Assembly: GCA_036785325.1 (NCBI GenBank)
Contig: JAXIVH010000032.1
Coordinates: 4,910,610-4,974,609 of the forward strand
Direction of reading: 5' to 3'
From: Urophycis tenuis
Taxonomy: Eukaryota > Chordata > Actinopteri > Gadiformes > Phycidae
Length of the DNA stretch: 64,000 nucleotides
The notes below the pieces were generated by a model. It was not told the DNA's origin. It did not search any database and saw only the letters and a list, made by a program, of their open reading frames with translations. The position numbers were made by a program, and so were the translations under genes. This document shows positions 34,655-48,500 of the stretch, one piece after another (position 1 is the stretch's first letter; every line of letters begins with the position of its first letter).

Positions 34655-36570
34655 TATCCTGCTTGGAGAATGATTTGATGAATGAATAGATCAAATCATG
34701 CAACATGGGACAAGGTTGAATTGCACATAGATCAACATAGTAGCTACAACGTTACGATGGACTCGCTACTGTAACTTAACCTTACCTATCTCACGTTTAA
34801 CAAAGCGAGGAAGACAACGGCCTAATGTTCTCCTGGGCAACAGTAAATAATTTTTACCCGCTCATGGTTCATTGTAAAAGTTGTTTTTAATGCAATCTCC
34901 AAAAGATAAGACACACATCCGCATTTCTTATAACATGGAATGAAACAACGATAACGACAACACGATGTTAATCTAAAGGGAAAATGCATTTCACTAAGCC
35001 TACATTTTAAGGGTACAGGTGCACGTTCAGCCCCCATAGAGCCCAACAGGCCTCCACTATTTTATATGTGGTGAACTAGGAGAGGTGAACTCTTACATTA
35101 TCTTTGGCATAAAAAATATACAGATATCGTTAATCTGTTAACATTTTCATCGGTACCTACCTGTCGTCTACTTGTCTCTTTCTACCGCGAAAGCCATCTT
35201 TATAAAGAAACATGAACAACCCCCTGACCTGATGGTTACTGAATCGTCCTAAAGATGCGAGGGGGTCACTTCAATGTAAGACTTTGTAATTAGTTACCTA
35301 CCTGTAATTTACCTGGATTTCAAGGTTCGACGAGCGTTGATCACAGCCAGAATATCGGGCATACAGGTGTGCAAGCGTATCCGCTACACATCCAGGTAAC
35401 GTGACGTTCACTTGACTAATACGTGCGGTCCGCTATACGACTCCAAATACCAAGAATGTTGTCAAACCAGAAGCAGGGCCATTAAATGTTCCCTACATCT
35501 ATGGTTCCCTATACCATGAGAACCAATCGGAGAGCTCGGGTTCCCCACGGAAGGCCCGCCCACATTGACTCCTGGCGACAAAGGTGTTGACCTAAACCAG
35601 TGACATGATGGGGGTTATTTTGGAGTAAAGGGGGTTAGCAGTATTGAGCTTTGTGCAAAGCGACTTACAATCAGTACATTTGTGAGGGTTCGACATGTGG
35701 ACAGTTGGAGGAGGGGGATCAAGGGAATCGAACCGCCGACCCTGCGGGACCCGCTCTGTCCACCCGCTCCACACACTGAGCTACTGCCACCCCACACTAA
35801 GGCCTGTTGCACGGGGAAGTTTTAAATTAGCATTTTTGTTGTTTTAATATTAGTTAAGAACAACTTAAATAATTCCACGTTCATTTATTTAGTTTAATCT
35901 GAGTACCAATTGTCTTAATTGAAATCTGAATACTGAACGAGTATATATTTCTAATTTGCACCAAACATTGAATGTTCATGTCATCAAATAACATGCACTT
36001 GCATGACCCTATTTTCACCTCCTCAAAAAGTGTAGTGCTGATGGCAGGGGTAAGGTACTGCTGAAAGAAACTAATTAATTGGTCTATCTGTGGCTAATAT
36101 TTCACATGGCCATATGTCTTGCAGGTGGTGAAACTCTACACCAGCTGCTCGGGTATCTTCTGAGCCCACCAGGGACTCTCACACTCAGCAATGCAGAAAC
36201 TTCCTAGCAACATAACACTGTCACTTCCTTCACAAGACAGCATACGCTTCTTCCATGATCCATGACACTGACGTCTCCCACATAAGGAACTTCATTTAAC
36301 TGATGAGTTTGAGGGCAACCCATCTCACATCTCCGCAACACAAATGTGTTTCGGAATAAATTCACCAATGGATAAAATCTTGGTACACACAAGTGGCTTG
36401 TCACTAAAAAAAAGGATTCAGACACATTTTTCTTTTGTATATTTTTAAAAAAATATGGACACTTGTAAATGTACATTGGCTCTTCATATAAGAACACAAT
36501 AAGAACTTCAAAAGACGGAAAAAAAAACAGGAACGAGGAGATGATGGTGGCCCAGGAGACGCTCCACCTC
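34655..36570. other. Intergenic region between the protease gene and kat8
   Basis: Holds the protease 5' flank, a SINE (35636-35794), and the kat8 3' UTR on the right. No further gene was seen. Confidence 0.55.
35636..35794 (-). mobile_element. tRNA-derived SINE, copy 1
   Basis: On the minus strand it starts GGGGTGGCAGTAGCTCAGTG (box A) and has box B GGTTCGATTCCC. It ends at TGTACTGATTGTAAGTCGC. Same family as 45514-45734 and 58644-58785. Confidence 0.8.
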
Positions 36571-39500
36571 TCACTTCTTGGACAGCTTTGCTTGTTTGTG
36601 CTTGGGTGGGGCCCATTTCAGACACATGTTGTCCACTGTGGAAAGGATAACACACCGGTCAGGAAACACACACACACACACACACAACACTAGCTCTCAA
36701 CACAAACACATCAGCATCTGTCCTCAGGTGAACAAAGCTCTCTGTGGCAGTGCAAACACACGGTTGCCAGGACTCCACTCTCAAAGGAGTGTGGAGACAC
36801 ACACACACACCATGTGACTTACCCGCTCAATATGCAAATAGCTACCACTATCACATCAGAATTATAATCCCTTTTTCCTCCAGCAGCAACACTGCCACTG
36901 GAACTGTATATGACGAGGGCGGGTAGGGCGGGTCTGGCTATACATCTCTACCTGTGATCGGTGGCTTCTTGTACTGGGCGCTCTTGAGGTGCTCCTCCAC
37001 CAGCTTGGGCGTGACACAGATGACGTGCTGGCCCTTCCAGTACTTCACCATGTTGAGGGACTGCAGTGTGCTGATGATGTCACTCTGCGTGATGCTGGTC
37101 ATCTGGCTGTGGACACGCGACAGGCCAACGCACACGGGACAGAAAGCAGGACCAAAAAGGTTAGCATTGCCGTGAAAGCGTCAATAACAATCAAACCACC
37201 TAGAAACAATTTGAAACCCAAGCCGACCCTTCGGTCATCGACCCGCCAGCCAGCTGAAGCTCTAATGCAGCGCGGCACGCCTGCCGCCGGCTCACCTGAG
37301 GTCTTTGATGGAGAGCGTGCCCCTGAAGTCCCGCAAGATCTCCAGGAGGACCCAGGACCAGTAGCTGCGGTAGCTCAGCTTGCCCAGGTCCGACAGGGGC
37401 TTCTCCGGAGAGCCTACCGTGCTCTCGAGCTTGGACAGCTCATAGCCTGGCGGCACCAAAGCACGCACACACACACACAGGAAGCAAGACGACAGTCAAG
37501 ACACTCATTCCAGGACTGTGTTTCTGGTTGCAAATCAAGAGCTGTCAGAGCTGTTCATACTCACTGAAGGCGATGAGGAACTTCCCGTAGCCCCTGCGCT
37601 GGTAGGGGGGCAGCGTGAGGATGCACGCCACGTTATTACCGTCCGGGGACTCTTTCTCCTGCAACACAACACAGTGGAGCCATGGCTCTTTCACACCGCC
37701 CACTCCTTTTTACCAGGTCGCCCACAGTGCTCGTGGATGACTGGGTAATTACATTGCACTCACAACACCTTTTACTTCAGCGTGTGGGTGAGGTTAACCC
37801 AGTGCCAACACGATTACCAATCTTAAAATCAATAGGGCAGAGCGTCCTCAGACTGCACTATAAAACATGTATGTTACATAAACATAGTATATATTAAGGA
37901 TTTCAATTGGATCAAAAAAATCTTAAAATAAGACATTTGCATGTTTATTGCAAAATAATTTCATTCAAATAAATGAAATACGCTATGTCCACATGGGGGA
38001 GCAAGGAGGGCAGCACAATGGCAAAACAAGGTTTACTCAAGTGGCTTTGGTGTCATGAAATCCATATCCAGACAAATAGGCGTACAAATTGTTGCTGCTT
38101 TATTGAAACAACCCCCCCCTGGTTCTTTGTTCTGTTTTAAAGCATGCTGGGTCACGGGTTTGGGTCATGCTACGAATATGAGGCGATTGCTCAGTATGCT
38201 TTGTGCTTCACAGGAATAAGGATATAAAAAGGCCCGGTGAAGCCAAAACCTTTTTGGGGGGTTTAAACGGGGTAATATGTCCTATGCGATGGTCAACATT
38301 TTGTAACTGTTCCACCATGTAGCGGTCTTTCGGTGACGTCCGAGCGCCTTTTCCGGGGCACTTGGGACGCGTTTAGCTTAGCTTAAATAAATGTGAGCGA
38401 TCTGATTTTCAAGCTTAAATGGGCTTTCCATTAATGAGTCAAAGCAGCAACTTGTCTCAGGGGGGGCGGGGGTAATGGGCATTCCTTGAAATGTAAATGG
38501 TACGTTGTTTAGTGAAGTAATAATGCAAAAAACTACAATGCATGCAATTATAATTTATCCGAGCCCTCCGGATCTGACGGAATATTTGCTTTGAAGTCTC
38601 TGGAGAGACGAGAGTCTCAAAGCAGCCAGGGCTCAAGTCGCAAGTCCTTATTTTTAATGACTGGAGTCAAGAGTCTCCAGTGTACAGCTCTGTTATCCAC
38701 ACACATTCATACCTATTAAAATGTACATTTTGGTTAATTCATTCATTTCGTTTTAATTGCTTCATTCCAAGAACAGTCAGACATTGAATCTAAACGTGAA
38801 AGCCCCGATCACACACTGTAATTTGTAGTGAAACCTACTTTGGAGAAGTAGCCCACTATGTGCGCCCCGTGTCTGTTGACCTCTGTGAGGATGTAGAAGA
38901 TGAAGGGCTCCACGTCAAAGTACAGCGTCTTGTGGTCCAGAAACAGCTTGGCCAGTAGACACAGGTTCTGACAGTAGATCTGCGCACACACACACACACG
39001 CATACAGCTTTACTAGCCAGCGCACACCTCTGCATCATCATTGACAGCACTCATTTAGTATCTTCTAACTAAATTACACTTAACACATTTGTCGTAAACT
39101 GAAGTTTACGGAAGTTCATCATGGCTATCCATTATGACACCCATAGCATCCTAACCATCCCTTGAAAGAGGGATCCTGCGTCATATAATCTGGCCGTTGA
39201 TGCTGTTTTACTAAGGGTGAGACATTTACAATTGACTTTACTTAGTCTAGTAGAGAAACAATTTCTCAATTCCCCAAAACGGCGCATGCACAATACCACA
39301 GAGTCTCATCTAGGGGGCGCCGTTTCAATGCATTTCAATTGGGTGAACTATTAGCCACAGTCCACTTCAAGTGCATGAGCAGATATTGACTTGGTCTCAC
39401 CTTGTGGTCTCGTCCGTCCACCTCAAACACAGATATGTTGCTCCTTCTGTAGATCTCCTTGCCCTGAGGCTGCTTCCACTGACAGTGAGACTGAAAGGGG

Positions 39501-41628
39501 TGAAGAGGGATGGATTCAGTTACCAACTGTCAACTATCAACTATTGTAGAGCAGCTAGATTACATCTTTCCCCTCACTTACACATTGCGGTTAGAAGACA
39601 ACCAACTGGGGTAATAACACCATTGTTTCCGTCTCTCCTGTCTTCCCTGAACTCGTAAGTCAAAATTATTCTATTCATTTGTGTCACTATGCCGATTCTG
39701 CAGAATTTTGCATTTAGCATGAGCTCTCCTGGCCCCAAACGTACACAATATTAGGAGCCCATTGGCAAGTTCTATTCCAAAAGACTGCAAGGGTTTGCCA
39801 TTAGGTACACTAATTGTGTAGCATGTGCATGCTACGTGATCTTCCTCAGTTTGAGGCTTTAGCGAAGGCAGGAACGGTAGTGATGATGTCATCACCCAGG
39901 CCGGTAATGTCCCTTAATAATATAGTCTGCCACAAGCAGGTTGTAGTTAGAATAGCAAAGAAGACACCAGGCAGCTCGTCTCCAAGCCCAGGGTCCAAGA
40001 CGGTGCTACTGACCAGGTGGTATCGGAACGTCTTCTCGTACTTCATGTACTTGAGGCAGTACTCGCAGATCCACAGCTTGGGCTGCTTGCCGTAGTCCTC
40101 GGGGAACGGCGAGAAATACCAGGCGTCGATCTCAAAGTTGCCGATCTGGATCTTATCCACGTATTTTACCTTGGTGATCTGGCCCAGGGGATTACAGGCA
40201 GGATGAGAGCAGGACCAGAGAAGCAATGTGTCATCGCTGACCGACACAAAAACACATCGAATAAAATGTGGCCATGCCATAAGGCTCTCTGGTTACCATG
40301 GCAATATTAAGACGATTAATGATAAAACAATATTTTCACCAAATAGAATACTACATAACATATACGGCACGTTAATATTACAGCTGTATATTGAACTGCA
40401 CTTAAATCTCCAATGGCACCCACACATGCACAGACGTCCTTACCGCCTCATGTTCTTTCTCCAGGGCGGCTGTTGTAGGGTCCATCTCAGCATAAGTCTA
40501 AGGAGAGAAAGCAATCTTGTTTGAAGCACAACGTTACCCTCAAAGAAGACAATGAACAAGAGCAGGGCCAATAGCAAGGAAACAAACCTCAACCGATCAC
40601 AAACAAACACTCCAATTCGATTCATACAACTTCATCAACCAACTGGCAACTGGCCAGCAATACCGTTCAAGCATCACATAACTGAATAGCATTCATGTCT
40701 TAGAGGAAGATGGTGAACCCCCATGACCACGAAGAGAGCGGAAAGAACAAACAGCCAACAACATACCTTCTGTACATGGTTAATTTCATCATGCTTGCGC
40801 TTCTGGTTGCGGGTAATCTTCCTTTCGGGCTGGTCCACCAGATCACCAATGCCTCCCAACTCTGTGCTCTTTCTGACTGCATCTTTAACTGTCTTTGTGA
40901 GTGCCAGGCGTGACTTCCCTACCCACTCATCCAAGCGTCTATTGACTGCGCGCATACAACATGCGACAGATGAGTAGTATGACAGACAGCGGAGGACGCA
41001 GGAAATAAACATTGTACAAGGAAGAAGGGAAAATAGAAATGTGTTAGAGAGAGCAATGTGCATTTATACGATAAGGCTTGTAATTGTGGTTGGATATGCA
41101 TTATCGTTAACTGCGGCAATGACTTACAGCCCACGTAGTGTACGTAAAACTCTTCCCTGCCCTCTTGGTCATTTGTCCTGGACTGGATAACTTCCGCAGA
41201 ATCTGTAAACAGAGTATCCCATGCACGCTATGAAGACAATCCGCCATGCATTGATTCAGAAATGAACAGCCTAAGTTACTGACGAAGCAACAACACTCAC
41301 GCCACGTCTTGTCGGCTCGCTGGCATAAATATGTCCCTCCAATCTCCACCGTTGCATCCTGCTCTCTGCCACAGCCAAGCATAGCACCCTCCGGGGTGTG
41401 CTGACTACTAGAGCCCCCGGATTCTCTAGATCGATGAACGGCCTCTGTTTCATACTCTTCCCCGCCACTGCCATTAGAAGAACAGGCTGCCTGAATCCCC
41501 GAGTCAAAATCTCCCCGATCTCGCTCGGAATGCGCCGACTCCAAGTCGTCGTCCATTGTATTTTCCGAGCACTTGACGTTACAGTTTTTGTAAAGGTTAT
41601 GTAACGCAGTGGCTGCCCCGCCAGGCAT
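36571..41628 (-). CDS. kat8: KAT8 (MOF/MYST1) histone H4 lysine acetyltransferase, complete, 11 exons
   Basis: Exons on the minus strand: 41301-41628, 41128-41202, 40767-40945, 40444-40497, 40014-40178, 39401-39490, 38839-38979, 37565-37658, 37296-37446, 36952-37106 and 36571-36635. They sum to 1497 bases, 498 aa (human 458; the extra length is in the acidic N-terminus). A chromo-barrel domain spans about 96-160 (VEIGGTYLC, FYVHYVGFNRRLDEW). The MYST domain follows from about 215 with a C2HC zinc finger (C-x2-C-x12-H-x3-C, about 251-271), the autoacetylated Lys in FLDHKTLYF, the acetyl-CoA loop QRRGYG (364-369) and the catalytic Glu in LESTVGSPEKPL. It ends KLSKK. KAT8 acetylates H4K16 in the MSL and NSL complexes. 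The start at 41628 (MPGG) is favoured; an in-frame ATG at 41652 (MFSK) is possible. No frame breaks. Confidence 0.96.
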
Positions 41629-41738
41629 ATTGTTTTTTTCTTTCGAAAACAATTGAAAATACCCGCCTCTCCGCTTTGGCGTTCTCGACTGTTCTCAACG
41701 ACACTGAATCCGTACTAAACGCAATAACAAATACACTA

Positions 41739-41779
41739 AAGATGGCGTCGTTTCTACTCTGGTTTGTGCCGCATGCGCA
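41739..41779 (-). promoter_or_regulatory. kat8 promoter elements: YY1-like and NRF1-like sites
   Basis: AAGATGGCG (41739-41747), the YY1 core, lies about 110 bases upstream of the start codon. GCATGCGCA (41771-41779), an NRF1-type motif, is 25 bases further. Such pairs are common at housekeeping promoters without TATA boxes. Assignment is by motif only. Confidence 0.45.
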
Positions 41780-42308
41780 AACGTCAAAAACTGCTGCGCA
41801 ACGTATCTGCGCAACTCGTGGTGCAAAAGCCACACGCCCTTACTCATACATCGCAATATCGCCTTTTATTCAAATTATATATTATTTTAGTTTTGCCTAT
41901 TTTCCTACGACCTATTTGACGCCAGCCATTCCCCTGAGATAATAGAATTTTGTGTGAAAACTTTCTACCTAAAAATATGAATTGGGTAGTGTTTTAGCAC
42001 TCTCCTCAGCCAAGTATTGGAATTGCATCCAAATTCCATTATGGTAAGCCAATTACTAATCTCAGATCCTGCAGTCCTATTTAGATGTAGATAGATTACT
42101 TCATTGATCCACCACACTGTAATATAACAGTGCCAAAATGTTTGCAAATGGCTTTGAGATGCCACTGCAACCTTGTGCTTGATTTGCTGAACGGTCTTTC
42201 AAGTCACACACCGACAGACTCGGATGCAGCGGCACTCATAAATCCATTGCCTTCCTAGACTAAATACCAATTATCTTAGAAAACACAGCTTGATATCTCC
42301 AGACAACG

Positions 42309-42314
42309 TTTATT
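42309..42314 (-). promoter_or_regulatory. Probable rnf25 poly(A) signal (AATAAA)
   Basis: AATAAA on the minus strand, 230 bases past the rnf25 stop codon. Confidence 0.5.
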
Positions 42315-42544
42315 TCAGTGACTGGTTGTTTCAAGTCACGTTGTAGCACAATAAATACCGACGACAATCTGCATCCTATACAAGTGTGCATGAGTGTACA
42401 TACCAGAGAGCAAGACAGAAGCAGTGCAAAGGGAGATAGGATGTTATAACAATGAATGTCAGTTCTGGTGCAGGGCTTTGTTCTACGCGAGAGGAAAATG
42501 GAGGTGCAGACACGGTCAATCTTTGGCCCTCCTGTGGCCCTTTG

Positions 42545-45500
42545 TCATAGAACCTCCTCTCGGCCAGCGTCTCTCTCCACCACTTTCTGGTAGGCGCCCC
42601 TATTGGGTCCCCGACGATACCCGCCGCCACTGCTCCCCGAGCCCCGCCCCTCCCAGTGATGATGCCGCCCCCCTGGAGGGTCCCCTTGGTTCGATCCCCT
42701 GGCGTGCCTCTCGTGCCATTGGCCCGGTTGTTGTTGTTGTTGTTGTTGCTGCTGTTGATGGGAGTCACCGGGCCGATAGCCTCTTCTCCTTCCCCGTTTG
42801 TCTGGGCCGCTTTCCAGTTCTCTGAAGCCTGGCGGGCAGTCTGGGTCTCCCGAGGTCGGCGGTCTCGTCTGCTGTCTGCCGGTGGACTCTGGAGTCTCTC
42901 GGTGCTTGAGGTCAGCGAGGCCTTCCCTGTCAGTCTTGGTGGGAGCTGGCTCTCTCTCCACCGTCTTCAGCTGGCCACGCGGTTTGGCTCTGATTGGCGT
43001 GTGGGAGGAAGGGTAGTGGTGGCTGCCGTCTGAGGCGAGATGCAGCTTGTTGAGGCTCTCGGTGGGGGGAGAGGGTCTCCCGGGTGGATGCGGCCTTCCT
43101 CGGCCTCCTCTCCGGGGCCCCTTGAACGGCCCCTGGCGCCTGTGACCCGGTCCCCCCCGGCAGGGCCAGGGGGCCGCGCGCGGCTGGTCGGCGCGCGGCT
43201 GGTCGGCCTGCAGACTGACGACGTCGGCGGCGGGCAGGGCGGAGGCGAGGGGCGCCGCTTGGCCGGGAGGGAGGACCGCATCCTGGTCGCCATTTTCCCC
43301 TTCAGAGGGCACCTGCGGAATTCGACCAGGTAGCTTAGCAGAAGTACATGGAGCCTCAACCACGCCATTAAAGTATGCGTGCTGCACACCAAATATATAT
43401 ATAATATACACTAAATGTACAAAACTAAAATGTAATGCGAGTCGATACCTCCGTCTACACAAATGCTTTATGCTTCACCACGTTGGAGTTGAGTGGCACT
43501 CACCTCGTTGATACGAATGAGGAAACGGTTTGATTCCACGTCGGGGTCGATGATGCCTCCTTTGGCCCTCTGCCTCTCCAGAAGCTCCTGGAGCTCTTGC
43601 CACTTCTGACGGAAGTCTGTCCCCATCTCTACTCCCTCCTGCTTCAATGTGCAACATAAAGCCGGTGTGAACTCATTTAATAATAATCATTTAAAAAAAG
43701 GATTCAACATTGCATAGCGTAGACCCACTACTTCCTCCCATGATATATCAAGTATTTGTAGTGTACGTAGTTCAGTAAAGGTGTCTGAAAAAGCCCCCGG
43801 GTATACCTTGGGAAAGAGGGGTGCGGGAGAGGACAGAAGCTGGCCCGCGTCGTACGTCAAGGGCTCTCTACAAACGGGGCAGACCACCGTCAGCTCCTAC
43901 CGGCAGAAAGGGTGAGGGGGGTAAGCAAAAGCATCCTGGGTGGGATGTGCGCGGCTGACGTGTTCAGGAGGGAGGGAACCACGGGCCGACCTGCAGGTCC
44001 ACGCCATGCTGGGTCTTGTCCTGCTCCCGCTCCTTCTGCCGCTGGCGGACCTCCTCCTCCGAGTGGGTGACATAGCGGCCCAGGCAGTGGGAGTGGAAGT
44101 AGTGGTAGCAGCTGGTCTTGGTGAATGCCTCGCTCTCCTGAGTTCATTCACAAGGAGAGCGCAGATCAGACGCTGTGTCGGTCAGGCGCGCACAGTGTCA
44201 GATGTACACGCTGTCAGGCGTACACACGGTCAGATGCACACACTGTCAGACGTACACACTGTCAGACGCACACAGTGTCAGGCGTACACACTATCAGATG
44301 CACAGTGTCAGGCGCACACACTATCAGACGCGCACACTGTCAGACGTACACACTATCAGACGCGCACACTGTCAGACGTACACACTGTCGGCCGCAGTGT
44401 CAGGCGTACACACTGTCAGACACACAGTGTCAGGCGTACACACTGTCAGACACACAGTGTCAGGTGTACACACTGTCAGACGCACAGTGCCAGGTGTACA
44501 CACTTGTCAGACACACACTGTCAGATGCACACTGTCAGACACACACTGTCAGGCGTACACAGTCATTAATGAAGCTATCCTTTCACTCCTATGATTGTAA
44601 TGTGCTTTCAAATAGAAAACCCAGATTACAGAATATGAGGGAAGGAGCAGAAGATTAAGATTGTTGTTGATGTAATATGGCAATTTCGGGCAACTTCTAC
44701 TTGTTATAATGTTGAACTGAAGGACCCTGATTAAACAACAAAGACTACATACCTTGAAGCCATACAGGCAGATGACACAGTTCCCATGAGGAATATTGCT
44801 TTCAGTTAGAATCTCTTTCGCTTTCTACAGGAGGGAGATAGACGGGGGTCAGGAAGTCATACTTCTTTCAGCTCAATGTCAAAACATTTAGGTAAAATAG
44901 AACAGCCAGGCCGGGTATGTAACTGTAGCACCAGATTGCTAAAACTCAAATTCAAAGAAAACATGTAGCGTTAAAAACAATACAAATACAGTTTTCTTAT
45001 TTTTATTCTCAGATTCAAACCCTGAAAGGCCAAACAGACCTCTATGAGCTGATACAACACCGGTGACCCCAGACAGGATTCTGCTTCAGCTTGGAGACAG
45101 CTGCGGACACTGGGGCAGACACAGATTCACCCACAACAGAAAGGAGTAAGACACCATCTGATGATATGTGAGAAAACTCCAGAAGAGCACAAATGCAGCC
45201 ACAGCCACAACGAGCTAGACAAACGTTCTGAAGTACGACCTTTCCTAAAACAGAAGGCTGTGAAACCATAGAACATGCAGCGATCATCGTGTGTCATTGA
45301 ACTGAAAAAGCCAAAGCACGACCTGCACGACCAAAACACACACTAATCCCGAGGCAGTGAGCTGCCAACAGCGGCGCTCAGGGAGCAGTGAGGGGTCAGG
45401 TGCCTTGCTCAAGGGCACTTCAGCCGTTCGTACTGGTCGGGGTTCGAACCGGCAACCCTCCGATTACAAGTCCGAAGCCAGTAGGCCGCAGCTGCCCTGT

Positions 45501-48500
45501 AGGCCACAGCTGCCCTAAGGGGAGGGGTTGGAGGGGATCGGTTTTCTGCATTTGACCCATCCTATGTTACATAGGGGCAGCGGGCAGCCCTGGTCAGCGC
45601 CCGGGGAGCAAGTTGGGGGTCAGTGTCTGACTCAAGGACACTTCGACATGCAGACAGTTGGAGGAGGGAATCGAACCGCCGACCTTACCGTTAGAGGACG
45701 ACCCACTCTACCCACTGAGCTACTGCCGCCCCCCACATGAACACTAACTCACACATTATGGCCACAATGCATGGCGGTGGCAGATCAGACCCAAACAGAT
45801 CTCCTGAGAACAAGGGGAGTGCCAGGTAGTGGTCTCTGTGAATACCTGCCGAGCATGTCATCAGATAGGCCCCTGGGGTTGTGGATGGTGATGGAGGGAG
45901 AAGACGAGGGGTACTGGTGAGAAGAAGAGAAGGAACAAATGCAATCGTGACACAGGCTGACATTATATCCACAGACATGTAAAGAACAAGACAGTCATAG
46001 AAAGACCACACTATGTGCTAGAAGTTGGTCATTTTAATTCAACCTTTCAGAAGGTTTTTAATTGATATTTCAGGGAACAAACCATTATCAATTCCATTTA
46101 GAAATATGGGCAAACTGTATTCGTAAATTGACTTTTCTCATAACTTGGTGCGAGGCTAAATGTGTTAATTATGTGTAAATTATGTGCCCTCTGACCTCAC
46201 AGATTTCAGCAAACGTTACAGTAGAGAAACAAGGCAAGTAGAAGCACAATGCATGTTTAGTTTGTATCAGATCTAGTTCAGTCTCTAGTCCATAATCTGA
46301 GGCAGTGGGGGGGCACTGTGGAACCTAGTGGTATTGAGTGCAGATTAATAATGTAGAGCTGCTGACAAACGTGAGGGGGAACAACATTTTAGTTATGAAG
46401 GCCTACCTGCTGATCTAGGGTCAATTTCAGAGTGAGTCGGACAAACTGGGAGACCGAGTCTTCGGCTGTGGAGGGGTAAAGAACCAGGCTCACCTCCCAG
46501 CTACTGCGGAGGAACACATGGGTTTATGTTTACATAGAGATTACACAGAACCAAAACGTGAATACACTTGGTAATACACAGAAGTAGAAAAAAAATAGAA
46601 TCAGAATATATATATATATATATATATACAGTATATATATACACACACACACACTCTTATTCTCTTTTTATAACTACCGGTCTTGTTCTCTAGTTCTGCA
46701 TGTTCCCAAGACTCACTTTTTACCAAAATGTACACATTAATCCAGAACGGTCCATTTGGCCAAATCCACAAATCTACAAAGACCAACCGGTCTGACCCAG
46801 AGTCAGCCACCAGTTGAACAAAGTTACTACATTTCAAAAGGCCAAACTTGGGGTAATATTTGGCCCTGCAAAATTGATGAAATTATGCAGCTTCTCTTTG
46901 CCTATAACTTTGATACCATGGACTTCTGCTTACTAGAACTTCGTCTGTTCTGAATGATCTGCTCCCAGGTCAGTTGTCAAATTCCAACTAATCCAACTCT
47001 TTCCAATCAATTGATTCCCAATCTCCCAAAGAATAAAAGTTAGCAAAATAGTTCTGGAACTCAAAACAGTAACAGAGAACTAAACTGCTGTGGTTGATAT
47101 TTTGCTGGTGGTGTAGGTAGGTGGTTGGCTGCATTCCTGGATAGTTGTGGTGTATGATAGAGGATTTGGTATTCTAGGATAGTGGATGCAGTTTTATATG
47201 ACAGATTCTGGATGTCGTATTCTTTGATATGACGTGGGTATATTCAATGATGGGGAGTAGATGTTTGTATGGTGTTTGTATTATAGTGGATGTATTCCAA
47301 GGGAGATAGTCTCTACTTCTACAACATATTTTCCTTTCCACCTGTTGGTAGGTGTCTGTTAATATCTCAAGCAGGCAAGTGTGCAAGCAGCGCACTCGCA
47401 TGCAGAAGGTCCACGACTCGAATCCCACCAGATACCTAACACGGTCTGAATGAAAATAAAATCACTGTCTCTGGTCTACAGCTTCTAGCAGTGGAGGCAC
47501 TATCCTTGAACACACAGAGTTCAAGTGCACCGTGTGCAGTGTACAAGGAACAATCTCGGCCCCCAAGTCCGATAAAGGGCCATTATCTCATTGCTCAGCA
47601 GTGTCACATAAATCTCTACTTTAATAGCCTACCCAATCAAAGGTATCGGTAAATACACTTCAATTAAGTGTGTATACAGCCATCACCTCTGACTTCAATT
47701 TAGTTTGAGTTGATTATTAAGGAACAATACTAACAATGAGAAATGCTTGAAATACAATAGATAGAAGACCTAGGGTGTGTGCCATTGTCTAATCTAAACC
47801 AAAGAGAAGATAAGTTGGAAATGCAGCCATTGGCCAAATTATCACTGAGCTAACCTGCTTCGCACCAGGTTTAACCTGCTTCGCACCAGATGTAACCTGC
47901 TATTTACCAGAGGTGTGCTCCAGGTGAGGCTCACAGCATGAGGTAACTGAAGTGAGATTGGTCTAAACTTGGTATCTGAAACAGAATTCGCCTTCTCCTG
48001 AATTCTGACTTCACATTTGTGGAAATCCAGCTTCTTGGGCCCCTGGTGCTGACGTGATAGGTTTCATGTTCCCTTTTCCACAAAGAAGGTCGATATCACA
48101 ATCGATAATAATAAATGACCTAATATCTATTTTGCATACCAAAGACAAATGATGGAAGACGAAGTGTAAAAGCAATACTCACCCATCACAAGTACTAGCA
48201 ACATGTAACTCGTCCAGATAGATAGATTGGAGTACCTCGATCTCAGACAGCACACTGCATATTGGCAGATAGGGGGAATGCGATTTAGTGCATATGAATG
48301 CAATATGTTGTGGCTGGCAATGTTTTGTGCTCCTTGTAACGTTGCAATGTTGCTAATGTGTAGCTGTTATCGCTAGCTCAGACAAACGTGCTCTTGCCGG
48401 AGCCATTCCCTTGAATATAATACGACCAGTCAGTTTTTCATGGCTGTACAACCTGTTCAACACATAATGTATGACATGTTACAACAAATGTATTTGTTTT

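Larger units (their letters stand above)
41629..42544. other. kat8 promoter region and rnf25 3' UTR
   Basis: The left part is upstream of kat8. The right part, to 42544, is the 3' UTR of rnf25. No independent gene was seen. Confidence 0.6.

Noticed and set aside
42376..42768. 130-codon minus-strand ORF overlapping rnf25
   Set aside because: An alternative frame of the last rnf25 exon; the 305-codon frame continues the RING protein in phase.
44190..44562. CRISPR-like appearance of repeated short units
   Set aside because: Units are contiguous with no unique spacers, in a vertebrate intron.
43940..44658. ORFs of up to 209 codons on the plus strand
   Set aside because: Antisense to the rnf25 RING exon and continuing into a minisatellite; repetitive RRTHCQTH-type protein, no family.
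47390..47560. tRNA-like box B near 47412 (CGACTCGAATCCCACC)
   Set aside because: Too degenerate to call a SINE with confidence; no clear head or tail.
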